This document shows, one piece after another, positions 25,706 to 34,757 of a stretch of DNA of 64,000 bases (its first letter is position 1; every line of letters starts with the position of its first letter). Made by a program: the position numbers and the translations under genes. The DNA is taken from the NCBI GenBank assembly GCA_035276605.1, contig DATELN010000186.1, positions 29,162 through 93,161 of the forward strand, in the 5' to 3' direction. Origin of the DNA: GCA-003244245 sp035276605. GTDB lineage: Bacteria > Actinomycetota > Actinomycetes > Mycobacteriales > Pseudonocardiaceae. Under the pieces are notes generated by a model. That model saw nothing but the letters and a program-made list of their open reading frames with translations. It made no database searches and was not told the origin of the DNA.

Positions 25706-28700
25706 ATGCCGACGGTCCACATCACGCTGCTGGGTCGATTCGAGGTAACGGTCGACGCTGTCCCGATTGCCGCGAGCAGCTGGACGCGCCGGCACGCGGC
25801 GGCGCTGGTGAAGGTGCTTGCCATGGCGCCCGGCAGGCGTCTGCACCGCGAGCAGGTGATCGACCTCGTATGGCCCGATGACGCGATCGACGAAGCCGTG
25901 CCGAAGCTCCATAAGGCGGCGCATTTCGCCAGGCGGGCCATCGACGTGACGAACGCGGTGGTGCTGCGCGGTGACAACGTCATGCTCTGCCCCGAGGCCG
26001 AGACGACCATCGACGTCGAACAGTTCGAAGACCTCGCCCGCCGGGCGCTGGTCAAACAGGACGTCGCCACCGCCCGCCAAGCGCTGTCGAGATACGGCGG
26101 GGAGCTGCTGCCCCAGGATCGGTATGAGGCGTGGGCCGAGCAGCGCCGCCAGCAGCTGCGGCTGCGCTATCTCGACCTGCTGCGCCTGGATGGTCGCTGG
26201 GAGGCAGTAGTCGAGCTTGAGGCCGGTGACGAAGTCGCTCACCTCGCCCTGATGCGACGCTATGCGGCCAACGGCGACCGCCACGCGGCCTTGCGTCAGT
26301 TCGAACGCATGACCCGGGCGCTGCGGCAGGAGCTGGGTGTTTCTCCCGGCCGGGAGGCGACGGCGCTGCGTGACCGGCTCATCGCCGAGCACCACGCCGT
26401 TGCTCAACGGCACTATCCCTTGCTCGGCCGCAACCGTGAGCTGGCCATCGCCGAGCAAGCGCTGTTCGACTCAGCTGCCGGGCGCAGCCGGACGCTGATC
26501 ATCACTGGTCCTCCTGGAGTGGGCAAGTCGGCTTTGGCTGCCGCCATCCGGTCCCGAGCCACGCAGCTGAGCTTCTGCGTCGGCCACGGATCGTCAGCAC
26601 CGCTCGAGGGCGCTTGGCCATACGCGCCCGTCGTCGAAGCGCTCGCCGACGTGTGCCGGCAGCATCCGATGTTGCTCGACGCGCTGCCCGACCACCATCG
26701 AGCAGAGATCAACCGGACTCTCGCCGGAGCAGAGATGTCCTGGACCGGCGCCAGCTCGCATCAGCGGCTGTACGCGGCAGCGGGCGAACTGGTCCGCCAG
26801 GCATCGGCCGCCAGCGGGTTGCTGCTTACCATCGACGACGTCCACGACGCCGACGACGCCAGCTTACGGCTGCTGCACTACATCGCACGCTCGGCGCACG
26901 ACCAGCGGGTCTGCATCGCCGTCACGCAGCGGCCGGCTCCGATGTCCGACACGCTGGCGCGGACGCGCCAGAGCCTGCTCGACCGGCATCGAGCCGTCGA
27001 GCTTGCGCTTGGCCCACTCGGCGCCGCCGACGTCGCTGCCCTCGTTGCCCGCCACATCCCCGAGCCCAGGCCCGAACAGGTCGAACGCATCGCCGCGCTC
27101 GGTGGAGGGATCCCGTTCGCGGTGATCGAGCTCGCCCGCCGGGCTGCCAGCGAGCCGAATCGGATGCCGCCGCTAGATGCCAACGTGATCAGCGGCATCC
27201 TGCCGGCAACGCGCGAGGTCCTGCAACGCGTGGCTGTCATCGGGTCGTCGTTCGACACCGACGAGTTCGTCGCCCTATCCGGGCTGCCCGAAGGCGCCGC
27301 CTTCGAGCACCTGGACGCCGCCCTCGCCGCGCTGATCGTCGAACCCGCAACCGCCGGCTATCGATTCCGGCACGGCCTCGTGCGGGACGCGCTCGTTAAG
27401 GATCTCGCGACCCACCGACGGCGTCGGATCCACCGCGATGCCGCCAACCGCCTGATCGAGCTGGACGCGCCGGCGGTGCGCATCGGTCACCACCTCCTGC
27501 AGGCCGGTGCAGCTGCCGACGCCGTGCCTTACCTGTTACGAGCCGCCGAGACGGACGCGGCCGTTGGCGCATACCGGGACGCGCTGGCAACCGTCGAAGC
27601 CGTCCGTCCGCATGCCACCGGGGCACAGCGGGCCGCAGCGCTGTCGCTGCGCGGCGATCTGCTCAACGCGCTCGGCGACCCGATGGCCATTCCTGCCTAC
27701 CGTGAGGCACTCGACGCCGCTGATCCCACCATGGTCCGGCAACTGCGGATTCGGCTCGCGCGCTGCGCGATGATGTCGGGTGATATCGACACTGCAATGG
27801 GCGCCCTCGATGGGCTCGGCACCAATGGTGGCGTCGACGACGCCGACATCTTGCTGGTCCGCGGCAAGTGCGCGTTTTTCACCGCCGATTTCGAGACCGC
27901 CCAGGCGGCAGCCGACGAAGCACAGCGGCTGGTGCTCGCTGGCCAGCGCACGTGGATGGTGCTCGACCTGGTTTCGCTGCAAGCGTTCCTGGCGCATCGC
28001 TCGGGCAGCTGGTTCGACCGGATACGCCTAGAGCTGCGCCGAACGCGGGATAATCCAGAGACCGCCAATGCCATCTTCGACGGCTACCTCTGCCCGGCTG
28101 AGTACCTGTTGTACGGGCCGACACCCTACGCCGAAGTGATCGACCTGGCCCGCGATCTCCAGGCCACAGCCAGACGCAGTGGCGCGCTGCGGGCCGAGGC
28201 CTTCGCGTCAGCACTGATCGGCGAAGCCGCCCTGCTGTCGGGCGACCTGGAGCTCGCCACGGCCGAACTTGCCCAGGCGCGGGACCTGCACCGGGAGATC
28301 GGATCCGGCGGGGGCGAGGCGCATGCCTTGCAGCGACTCGCCGAAGTGCACCTCGCCGAAGGAGACGTCGACGTAGCGACGCGACTCCTCCAGGAAGCAC
28401 TCCCCCTGGCACGCAGCTCGATACTCGCCAAGCATCTGCTGCATCGCATCTTCGGCACGATGATCAGCGCCGCAGCTGATGTGTCCGAGGCTCGAGCCAT
28501 CATCGATCGCGCCGAAGCGGCGCTTGGCTGGGATGACTTCTGCTCCTTTTGTTCGATCATGCTGTCCGTGCCTGCGTCGATCGCATCTGCCCAGGCCGGT
28601 GATCTTCACAACGCGCAACGGCTGCTCGGACTGGCTGAGCGTTCGGCGATGATGTGGCAGGGGACCTCATGGGAGGCAGGCATCGCAGAAGCGCAGGCCG

Positions 28701-28828
28701 CGGTGGCGGCCGCCCGTGGCGACTCCGCGACGGCGCGACAGCATATGCGCACCGCCGCGGAAAGGTTTCGCGCAGCAGGCCAGCCGATCGACGCCGAACG
28801 GTGCCGTCGCGCCACGGTGGAGTGTTGA
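25706..28828 (+). CDS. SARP/AfsR-type transcriptional regulator with ATPase and TPR-like regions
   Basis: A 1040-residue regulator. The N-terminus (1-95) is an OmpR-like winged helix of the SARP type (ITLLGRFEVTV, REQVIDLVWPDD), then a bacterial transcriptional activator domain (to about 235), then a STAND-like ATPase with Walker A GPPGVGKS at 268-275 and Walker B LLLTIDDVHDADDAS, and a long helical-repeat C-terminus. Such proteins activate local genes after signal binding and ATP turnover. The adjacent VOC gene is convergent; no biosynthetic cluster is adjacent, so its targets are unclear. Confidence 0.88.
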   Translation: MPTVHITLLGRFEVTVDAVPIAASSWTRRHAAALVKVLAMAPGRRLHREQVIDLVWPDDAIDEAVPKLHKAAHFARRAIDVTNAVVLRGDNVMLCPEAETTIDVEQFEDLARRALVKQDVATARQALSRYGGELLPQDRYEAWAEQRRQQLRLRYLDLLRLDGRWEAVVELEAGDEVAHLALMRRYAANGDRHAALRQFERMTRALRQELGVSPGREATALRDRLIAEHHAVAQRHYPLLGRNRELAIAEQALFDSAAGRSRTLIITGPPGVGKSALAAAIRSRATQLSFCVGHGSSAPLEGAWPYAPVVEALADVCRQHPMLLDALPDHHRAEINRTLAGAEMSWTGASSHQRLYAAAGELVRQASAASGLLLTIDDVHDADDASLRLLHYIARSAHDQRVCIAVTQRPAPMSDTLARTRQSLLDRHRAVELALGPLGAADVAALVARHIPEPRPEQVERIAALGGGIPFAVIELARRAASEPNRMPPLDANVISGILPATREVLQRVAVIGSSFDTDEFVALSGLPEGAAFEHLDAALAALIVEPATAGYRFRHGLVRDALVKDLATHRRRRIHRDAANRLIELDAPAVRIGHHLLQAGAAADAVPYLLRAAETDAAVGAYRDALATVEAVRPHATGAQRAAALSLRGDLLNALGDPMAIPAYREALDAADPTMVRQLRIRLARCAMMSGDIDTAMGALDGLGTNGGVDDADILLVRGKCAFFTADFETAQAAADEAQRLVLAGQRTWMVLDLVSLQAFLAHRSGSWFDRIRLELRRTRDNPETANAIFDGYLCPAEYLLYGPTPYAEVIDLARDLQATARRSGALRAEAFASALIGEAALLSGDLELATAELAQARDLHREIGSGGGEAHALQRLAEVHLAEGDVDVATRLLQEALPLARSSILAKHLLHRIFGTMISAAADVSEARAIIDRAEAALGWDDFCSFCSIMLSVPASIASAQAGDLHNAQRLLGLAERSAMMWQGTSWEAGIAEAQAAVAAARGDSATARQHMRTAAERFRAAGQPIDAERCRRATVEC

Positions 28829-28843
28829 CCTTTCGCCAGCTGG

Positions 28844-29245
28844 TCAGGCCGGCGGGGCGAACAGCTCCAGAGCGATGTTGTCCGGATCGCGGAACGACAG
28901 ACCCGAGCCATATCCCGCATCGACGATGCCACCGTGGGCGACGCCGAGGTCGTCGAGGCGGGCGGCCCACTTCACCAGCTCGTCGCGGCTGGCGCAGCCG
29001 AACGCGATGTGATCGAGGCCGGGCTTGCGCTCGTTGAAGGGTTCTTCGCTGGCTAGATCGGGGAACCCGTGCAGCCCGAGCAACGTGTTGCCGAGCTCAT
29101 AGACGATATGACGGAACGGGCCGGTGTCCTCGTCGATGACCGGCTTGATCCCCAACACCCGGGTGTACCACTCCTCGCTGACGCCCAGGTCGGTCACAGT
29201 CACGGCGACATGGGTGATGGCGGGCATGGTCGCTGAAATGGTCAC
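28844..29245 (-). CDS. VOC-family (glyoxalase/dioxygenase-like) protein
   Basis: A 133-residue vicinal-oxygen-chelate protein with two beta-alpha-beta-beta-beta modules. The metal-binding positions are plausible at His in ITHVAVTV, His in GLDHIAFG and Glu in NIALELFAPP. GTG 29245 is chosen because AAGGAG lies seven bases upstream. It could be a dioxygenase, a glyoxalase or a resistance protein. Confidence 0.82.
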   Translation of the reverse strand: MTISATMPAITHVAVTVTDLGVSEEWYTRVLGIKPVIDEDTGPFRHIVYELGNTLLGLHGFPDLASEEPFNERKPGLDHIAFGCASRDELVKWAARLDDLGVAHGGIVDAGYGSGLSFRDPDNIALELFAPPA

Positions 29246-29334
29246 GGTGTCTCTCCTTAGATTCATGACGGTTGATGTCACCGTGACCGTAAGAGCAGCC
29301 CCTTCCCGAATCCTTCCCCGCGCTGCGCAGGAAG

Positions 29335-29406
29335 TACCACGAGCCCGGCGCCCGGGATGCGCGGCAGCGGGTGGTCGCCTTCTTCCGGGACCATCTCGAT
29401 GCCTGA
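29335..29406 (+). pseudogene. C-terminal remnant of an alpha/beta hydrolase (dienelactone hydrolase-like)
   Basis: A short plus-strand frame ending at a stop encodes EPGARDARQRVVAFFRDHLD, which looks like the last helix of a dienelactone-hydrolase-type protein. Nothing upstream continues it, so it is a leftover of a deleted gene. Recognition is from memory of the family's C-terminal pattern and is tentative. Confidence 0.4.
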
Positions 29407-29415
29407 CCGGCAAGC

Positions 29416-29462
29416 CCCCGTGAGTGGCGATGCGGCTATGGCCTGTATCGCCACTCACGGGG
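29416..29462. terminator. Hairpin with 16-bp perfect arms
   Basis: CCCCGTGAGTGGCGAT (29416-29431) and its exact complement (29447-29462) flank a 15-base loop. It follows the alpha/beta-hydrolase remnant and faces the 3' end of the minus-strand operon that finishes at 29472, so it may terminate transcription from both sides. Confidence 0.7.
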
Positions 29463-29471
29463 CGCAGCCCG

Positions 29472-31436
29472 TTACGGCAGCATGCCTGCATAGCCGCGCA
29501 GGGCCTTGACCTCTGGGACCACGCCGGCGGTGATCTCCGCCGCACCCAGGCTGGCGCTGGCGAGCGTGGCGTTGAGGCGGCTGACCGCTTCGGTGAGGTG
29601 GTAGGCGCCACCACCAAGGGCCACCCACTTGCCGACATCCGGGTGCAGCAGGTTGGCGGCGGCCTCATTGTCACTTGATGCGATGGGGTAGTTGACGAAT
29701 ACGGGGAGCTCACCCCGCACGCTCACCGGCGTACCACCGACGGTCCAGTCCACGCTCACTTCGATGACATAGCGGCCGGGACGTTCGAAAGCGAAGCCGT
29801 TCGTGGACCAGTAGACCCGCGTGCTTGCCTCGAGCGAGGCACCTGGGGCGAGCGGAGCGATTCGCGACCGTTCGCATTCGATCACAAATGGGGACATGGG
29901 ACGCCGCCGGCCGGTGGCGTCGATCACGGTGATGCGAGCGTAGGTGGACTCGCTGGTCACCTCACTCGGAACGGATGCGCTCCGAGCGCTGGTATTGGTC
30001 AGCGTCCAGCTGAGCTGCACCGGCTCACCCAGCTCGACGCGGTCGCTCACGGCCGTCACGGCCAACGTGAGGTACTCGGGGCCGATCTCCCAGCGATCAG
30101 CGGAGGGCACCGGTGTGATCGCCCACGAGGCGAACGTATGACCGCCGGGACGCACCACGGGGTCGGGAAAGTGCACAAGGTGGTGGCGCACCTGGGTGTT
30201 CACCTTCAGCCGTATGTCGTCGGGGAACACGCCAGGGTCGCCGGTGGTGGCAGTGCCCAGGACATTGGCCACGCTGGGCGTGGTCGTCATGATCGAGTTG
30301 TCCGCACCACCTTCCTGCTCCTGATGAATCTGGTTGAATCCGTGGACCACCTCATGGGAGGCGCTGCGCAGGAAAGCCCGGGGAATTTGACGCTGCATCT
30401 TGTTCGCGGCCGTACCAAAGAACGATGAATCCGAGGTGGGGTACCCGTCGTCGGAGTAGCTCACGACGCCTTCTCTCGGCACGTCAATCGAGTCGTACAT
30501 TTTGCCCCGCGAGCAGCCCATCTTTCCGGGGACGACGAGCAGGTGCATGTGCCATTCGGCATCCAGATCAGTTCCCGCTTTGCGCACGGTCTGCATCAAG
30601 GCGTGGAGGTTGGCGTCCGTCCAGCAGTCCTTGTGGTTGGGAACGGTGGCTGGTTTGGGAATCGCTGTCTGATCATAGACAACGGTCGCCTGCCAGCCCG
30701 CCGACGCCAGCATCGTCTGAAAGCTCTCTGTGCCAGGAGCACCCAGGGCCGGCACGGGCTGCGGCGACACCGCATCGACAAGGGTGTCGATTTCGACGGT
30801 GCACTTGCGAAACGACGTCGACGCCCAGCCCAGCTCAATCCTGCCCTTCGATACGCCGCCCTCGATCCATTCCCCCTCGTAGTAGTCGCCGGGCCAATGG
30901 GGCGACGGTGCTGGCCGCTTCCGGAAACGGACGGTAACCGTGCGACTGCCCGGTGAGGGCGGGAAGGATCCATTGAACGAGCCGGACGGAGGTTGGGTGT
31001 AGTCGTATTGCTGGAAAGTGATCGTAGCCCGGCATGGCGGCGGGCCGGGTGACACCAATTGCACCGAGGTCGCCTTGAGGTACGAGTGGTACCGACCACG
31101 TGGGTAGATCGGAATATCAAAACGCTGCGGGCGCGTCGCATCTTCGGAAAATAGCGGCGGCTCAGCCAACGGCGCCAGGTTAGGTTGATCGGCAGTCGTC
31201 GGGAACACGTATAAGTCGCCACTAATCACAATGTGTCCCTCTGCGCGATCAACTCGTATCGTCCCGCGGAAGGTGCGCCCGGCGAGATTCGGCTTATAGA
31301 GCAGGCGGTAGCAGCCGTCAAGCAGGGCAACGCTGCACGTCGGCGGCGCCGAAAGCGGTTGACTGGGCGCGACAGGCGAATCTTGCATCTCCTCAATAGC
31401 CTCGGCAATGGGCACCGAGTAAGCGTCTACAGGCAT
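29472..31436 (-). CDS. Metzincin-like zinc metalloprotease, unknown family
   Basis: A 654-residue protein without a signal peptide. Residues 361-371 (HEVVHGFNQIH) give the HExxHxxxxxH zinc site, followed by SIMT around Met383 as a Met-turn, both hallmarks of metzincins, although the usual Gly in the third spacer position is Asn. Regions before it are beta-rich and unassigned; the part after about 450 looks like two Ig-like domains (VTAVSDRVELGEPVQLSWTL). AGGAG lies about ten bases before the ATG. It is the last gene of a four-gene operon starting at 33232. Confidence 0.7.
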   Translation of the reverse strand: MPVDAYSVPIAEAIEEMQDSPVAPSQPLSAPPTCSVALLDGCYRLLYKPNLAGRTFRGTIRVDRAEGHIVISGDLYVFPTTADQPNLAPLAEPPLFSEDATRPQRFDIPIYPRGRYHSYLKATSVQLVSPGPPPCRATITFQQYDYTQPPSGSFNGSFPPSPGSRTVTVRFRKRPAPSPHWPGDYYEGEWIEGGVSKGRIELGWASTSFRKCTVEIDTLVDAVSPQPVPALGAPGTESFQTMLASAGWQATVVYDQTAIPKPATVPNHKDCWTDANLHALMQTVRKAGTDLDAEWHMHLLVVPGKMGCSRGKMYDSIDVPREGVVSYSDDGYPTSDSSFFGTAANKMQRQIPRAFLRSASHEVVHGFNQIHQEQEGGADNSIMTTTPSVANVLGTATTGDPGVFPDDIRLKVNTQVRHHLVHFPDPVVRPGGHTFASWAITPVPSADRWEIGPEYLTLAVTAVSDRVELGEPVQLSWTLTNTSARSASVPSEVTSESTYARITVIDATGRRRPMSPFVIECERSRIAPLAPGASLEASTRVYWSTNGFAFERPGRYVIEVSVDWTVGGTPVSVRGELPVFVNYPIASSDNEAAANLLHPDVGKWVALGGGAYHLTEAVSRLNATLASASLGAAEITAGVVPEVKALRGYAGMLP

Positions 31437-31493
31437 GGCTCAAGCTCCTACAGATAAAGGTTTTAGAACCTATTTGTACGATCGAAGTAATAG

Positions 31494-31835
31494 TTAACGT
31501 ACGCGCCGGTATGTCGTCCGGTGCCCGGTCGCATCAACCACGGTAAATTCATCCTCGGCGAACTCTACCGAATAACTTGCAAAAGCATCGTTGGCGAGAG
31601 TAATGCTAAGCTGGTCGCCTTCGAGCCGGTAGTTGCCAACATCCCACACGATGAAGTTTTGATCCGGCGCCTTGCTCGCGTGGTACCGCGAACCAGAAAA
31701 CTCGATCAGTTCCGGAAACAGGGAAGGATCCTGTCCGAAAGTGGCCGCTTCCGCTGTGGCCGGTGGCGGCAACTCGGTGACTCGCTGCCAGCGCCCGATC
31801 AGCGGGTTGTCGTCGTGCCTTGATCCGTCAGTCAT
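31494..31835 (-). CDS. Small lipocalin-sized hypothetical protein
   Basis: A 113-residue, beta-rich protein (NPLIGRWQRVTE at the start, then alternating strands ending VVDATGHRTTYRRVR), a pattern seen in small lipocalin-like domains that opens with G-x-W. The start at 31835 is the best match to the domain; 31853 is the other option. It sits between the SGRPNP protein gene and the zinc protease gene, 57 bases ahead of the latter. Confidence 0.6.
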   Translation of the reverse strand: MTDGSRHDDNPLIGRWQRVTELPPPATAEAATFGQDPSLFPELIEFSGSRYHASKAPDQNFIVWDVGNYRLEGDQLSITLANDAFASYSVEFAEDEFTVVDATGHRTTYRRVR

Positions 31836-31892
31836 GCCACCACCAAGGATCATCGACGGAACTGAAGAAGTTGCTAGCGCGTCCGGAGCGAT

Positions 31893-32246
31893 TCATGACT
31901 TCAGGTCCTGATCCAACACCGCGACCTCGTTGGGGTCCAGTTGTCCCGCGCCGGCTTCGACGAGCCATCGCTCCAGTCCCCGCTCGCGGTCCTCGAGCAC
32001 GCGCTGCGTGCCAGCTCGGTCGCAGACGAACACGGCCCCGCCTGATACGACGATTTCGGTGATAGTGGACTCGATCACGCCAGCGTCAACGCGCAGTCCC
32101 CGATAGCCGAGCGTTGCCCGCGGCGTGGCACGACCCGACAGCGGCGGCAGGGCAGCGAGCCGGTGCATCAACTCAGCAGCCGTCGCTGGCCCAAGGTGGA
32201 AGCGAGGGTTGGGCCGCCCGCTGTAAAGATCGACCTCAACATCCAT
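31893..32246 (-). CDS. SGRPNP-motif protein, short form
   Basis: A 117-residue protein beginning MDVEVDLYSGRPNPRFHL, closely similar to the first 90 residues of the neighbouring 308-residue protein (ITADIFSGRPNPVWEV; GYRGLRV versus GFRGFRV). It is therefore a stand-alone copy of that N-terminal domain. A GTG at 32309 overlaps the upstream stop codon by four bases, but the Arg-rich extension it would add is not conserved. Function unknown. Confidence 0.65.
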   Translation of the reverse strand: MDVEVDLYSGRPNPRFHLGPATAAELMHRLAALPPLSGRATPRATLGYRGLRVDAGVIESTITEIVVSGGAVFVCDRAGTQRVLEDRERGLERWLVEAGAGQLDPNEVAVLDQDLKS

Positions 32247-32305
32247 TCCCGTCATCCCTCGGTGTGCAAGCCTAGACTGGCGTCGCTGCGTCCTAGACCG
32301 GCCGA

Positions 32306-33232
32306 TCACTTAATCCGCAGTTGCTGGCTATGACAACCGTAGAAGTAGCCGCAGAAGATCGTGTATGGCCCACGGTTAGCGGTCTCTGGATTAGTGATCA
32401 CGTTGTGGCTCTCGTCCCAGTTACGGGCTTCCGTCCCCCCAGGCTTATGACCCCAGAAACCCTCCTTCTGCTTCCGGTACCAATGGTAATCTCTGAAACC
32501 AGGGCCGGGCGCCACTACCAACGCCACGAGATAACGTGGCTTTTCGCTGTCCGGAAAACAATCGAAACGGCGGTGCATGCCATCACAGATCGCCCCGCGC
32601 GTCACCTCGGCGCAGGTGATTGCGGTGTACATGTGGCCACAACCGCGGCCGGGTTGCGCGAATGTGTTTGTGCGCCAATTGCTAGCGTAGTTGTAGCAAT
32701 TATTGTTTAGCCTGACGTTTGGGTCGTTGTTCCAGAATCCGGGGTTGAAGGCGCCGAACTCGATAGTGCAGGTGACGGCAGGCGCCGCTGCCTCCGCCGC
32801 CGGTGGCGCAGCCTGGTCCGCAAGTGACGCCCGGCTCTGGGACTCCAACGCAGCAGCGAGCCCCAGTTGCTCACTGAGGAAGTCCTTGAGCGGCACGTCG
32901 AGCGGTGGGGCGTCGGCCGCGGTGTGGGGGTCTCCCGGCTCGATCAAGCTGACGAGCCGATCCCCGACCTCAGCCGCGCGGGGGCTGCCAGCCTGCTGGC
33001 CGACGGCGAGATAGGTAGCCGCGTCGACACCGAAATCCTGCGCAAGCTCGTCGCTGAGAACCTCAACCCGGAAACCGCGGAAACCAAGGCCGCTCTCTGG
33101 TGGCGCTGCGTCCGTGAGCAGGCCGCGATCCGCTGTCAGCGCTCGAAGCGTGGCCCGCACCTCCAACTCATCGCTAACCTCCCAGACTGGGTTCGGCCGG
33201 CCGGAGAAGATGTCTGCCGTGATCCGCAACAT
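32306..33232 (-). CDS. SGRPNP-motif protein with C-terminal Cys/His domain
   Basis: A 308-residue protein. The N-terminal domain (1 to about 95) has the SGRPNP motif at 10-15; a Pro/Ala linker follows; the C-terminal domain (155-308) has NNNCYNYASN with Cys179, DYHWYRKQ with His250, and a GHKPGGTEARNWDE stretch. The order Cys ... His ... Asn/Asp resembles papain-like amidases, and eight further cysteines suggest disulfides, hence an extracytoplasmic fate, yet there is no signal peptide. First gene of the operon 33232-29472. I cannot name the family. Confidence 0.65.
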   Translation of the reverse strand: MLRITADIFSGRPNPVWEVSDELEVRATLRALTADRGLLTDAAPPESGLGFRGFRVEVLSDELAQDFGVDAATYLAVGQQAGSPRAAEVGDRLVSLIEPGDPHTAADAPPLDVPLKDFLSEQLGLAAALESQSRASLADQAAPPAAEAAAPAVTCTIEFGAFNPGFWNNDPNVRLNNNCYNYASNWRTNTFAQPGRGCGHMYTAITCAEVTRGAICDGMHRRFDCFPDSEKPRYLVALVVAPGPGFRDYHWYRKQKEGFWGHKPGGTEARNWDESHNVITNPETANRGPYTIFCGYFYGCHSQQLRIK

Positions 33233-33502
33233 CAGATTTTCTCTTTCTACTAATAAGTCTCAGACCGAAGAATGCGAAGGCCTCGCTTTTTCTTCGATCC
33301 GGCGCCCGATTGGCAACCGCGTGAAAAGTGAGGGCGAGGCTTACGCCGCAAGTACCGCAAGTGTGTCACTCGATCGAGTGAAGTACCTCATCAACCCTAG
33401 AATGGTTAGCACAGAGTAAGCGTCCGACCTAATCGGGGTAGTCACCATCGAGTGCTCACCGTTGCCACGTCCACCGCGAGTTCCTCGGGCTACCCTCAGT
33501 GC
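33233..33502. other. Divergent intergenic region of the SGRPNP operon
   Basis: About 270 bases, relatively AT-rich next to the operon start (TTTTCTCTTTCTACTAATAAG). It probably contains the promoters of the leftward operon and of the cupin gene. No inverted repeat of note. Confidence 0.4.
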
Positions 33503-33985
33503 ATGGGCACAAGCGAACCAGGCGCAACGCCGAACTGGCGCACCGAGGGCGTGCGGGTCATCCCCGGTGATGCGTTGGATACCAACACCCCGCAGACCCC
33601 GGGGATGACCCGCGCCGCCGCCGTCACTCATGATCGGACCGGCTCGGCGAAGCTGTGGGCCGGAACCGCGACGATCCACCCTAGCGCGAAGACGGGGGCT
33701 CACCATCATGGCGAGCTGGAGAGCGTGATCTACGTAGTCCGCGGCCGAGCCCGGATGCGGTGGGGTTCCAAGCTCGAATTCACCGCCGAAGCCGGCCCCG
33801 GCGGGTTCATCTTCGTGCCGCCGTTCGTGCCGCACCAAGAGATCAACGCGCTCGACGACGAGCCCCTGGAGTGCGTGGTGACCCGCAGCGGGCAGGAGCC
33901 GATCGTGGTCAACCTGGACATCGAAGGGATCGCCGAGCCCGAACACGTGCCTTGGGTCGATCCCACCCACTCCGGAGTCCACTGA
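33503..33985 (+). CDS. Cupin-domain protein
   Basis: A 160-residue single cupin. Metal ligands are visible in GAHHHGELESVIYVVRGRAR (first cupin box) and in FVPPFVPHQEINA (second box). The start at 33503 (MGTSEPGATPNW) gives the expected domain; the frame is open a little further upstream. Such small cupins range from dioxygenases to sugar isomerases; no neighbour narrows the choice. Confidence 0.8.
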   Translation: MGTSEPGATPNWRTEGVRVIPGDALDTNTPQTPGMTRAAAVTHDRTGSAKLWAGTATIHPSAKTGAHHHGELESVIYVVRGRARMRWGSKLEFTAEAGPGGFIFVPPFVPHQEINALDDEPLECVVTRSGQEPIVVNLDIEGIAEPEHVPWVDPTHSGVH

Positions 33986-34036
33986 ACACTTAGCCGGCGA
34001 GGCCGCCGCCCACCGCGTGAGCCGTCGCACGTCCTT

Positions 34037-34498
34037 TTACCCCGGATTGCCGATGTCTTCGTTCCAAAGCTCCGGGCGGTCAGCGATGAACTCTTGCATT
34101 AGCCGCACACAGCGCTGGTCGTCGAGCACGGTGACCCGTACCCCGTGCTCACTGAGCCAATGGTGGCCGCCGAAAAATGTTCGTGCCTCGCCAATCACGA
34201 CCGCTCCGATACCAAACTGGCGGACGAGCCCGCTGCAATACCAGCATGGCGACAAAGTGGTGACCATGATCGTGTCGCGGTAGTCAGGCCGGCGTCCGGC
34301 CGCCCGGAACGCGGCTGTCTCGGCGTGCATGGTCGGATCGTTGTCTTGCACCCTGCGGTTGTGACCGCGGCCCAACAGGCTGCCGTCGACACCAAACAAC
34401 GCTGCCCCGATCGGGATACCGCCTTCGTCCAATCCGGCTACGGCCTCGGCCAGCGCCACCTCCAGCAGCGCCGATGGAGTCACCCCGGCCAAACTCAC
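34037..34498 (-). CDS. Cytidine/deoxycytidylate deaminase-family protein (cytosine deaminase-like)
   Basis: A 153-residue zinc deaminase with HAE at 58-60 (His ligand and catalytic Glu) and PCWYC at 84-88 (two Cys ligands). The size and the MHAETAAFRAAGR context resemble yeast-type cytosine deaminase or guanine deaminase. The GTG start overlaps the stop of the upstream gene at 34495 by four bases, so translation is coupled. Confidence 0.87.
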   Translation of the reverse strand: MSLAGVTPSALLEVALAEAVAGLDEGGIPIGAALFGVDGSLLGRGHNRRVQDNDPTMHAETAAFRAAGRRPDYRDTIMVTTLSPCWYCSGLVRQFGIGAVVIGEARTFFGGHHWLSEHGVRVTVLDDQRCVRLMQEFIADRPELWNEDIGNPG

Positions 34499-34704
34499 GA
34501 TGACCAGCTCCCGCTGGCAGTACTGATCAGCTCGGTCGGCGCGAGTAGCCCTCGCCGCATCGCCTCGCCCAGGTTGCCCACCTTGGTGGCGAAGTCATGT
34601 CCCATCACGTTGTGCCGGCTAGTCCAAGTGCGTCCTGGCGTCCCATCCGAGAGCTGCTGCCGCGCTCGCTCGATCGCTGCGTCAAGGTCAGGAGACGTTG
34701 TCAC
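34495..34704 (-). CDS. Small hypothetical protein cotranslated with the deaminase
   Basis: A 69-residue hydrophilic protein (MTTSPDLDAAIERARQQLSD) with a conserved-looking centre (SRHNVMGHDFATKVGNLGEAM). The four-base overlap with the deaminase gene supports that it is real. No family recognised. Confidence 0.6.
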   Translation of the reverse strand: MTTSPDLDAAIERARQQLSDGTPGRTWTSRHNVMGHDFATKVGNLGEAMRRGLLAPTELISTASGSWSS

Positions 34705-34757
34705 ATCTCAACGGTATGCGGATCACCCGAAACTTGACGCCGGATCACGGTTGTTCC

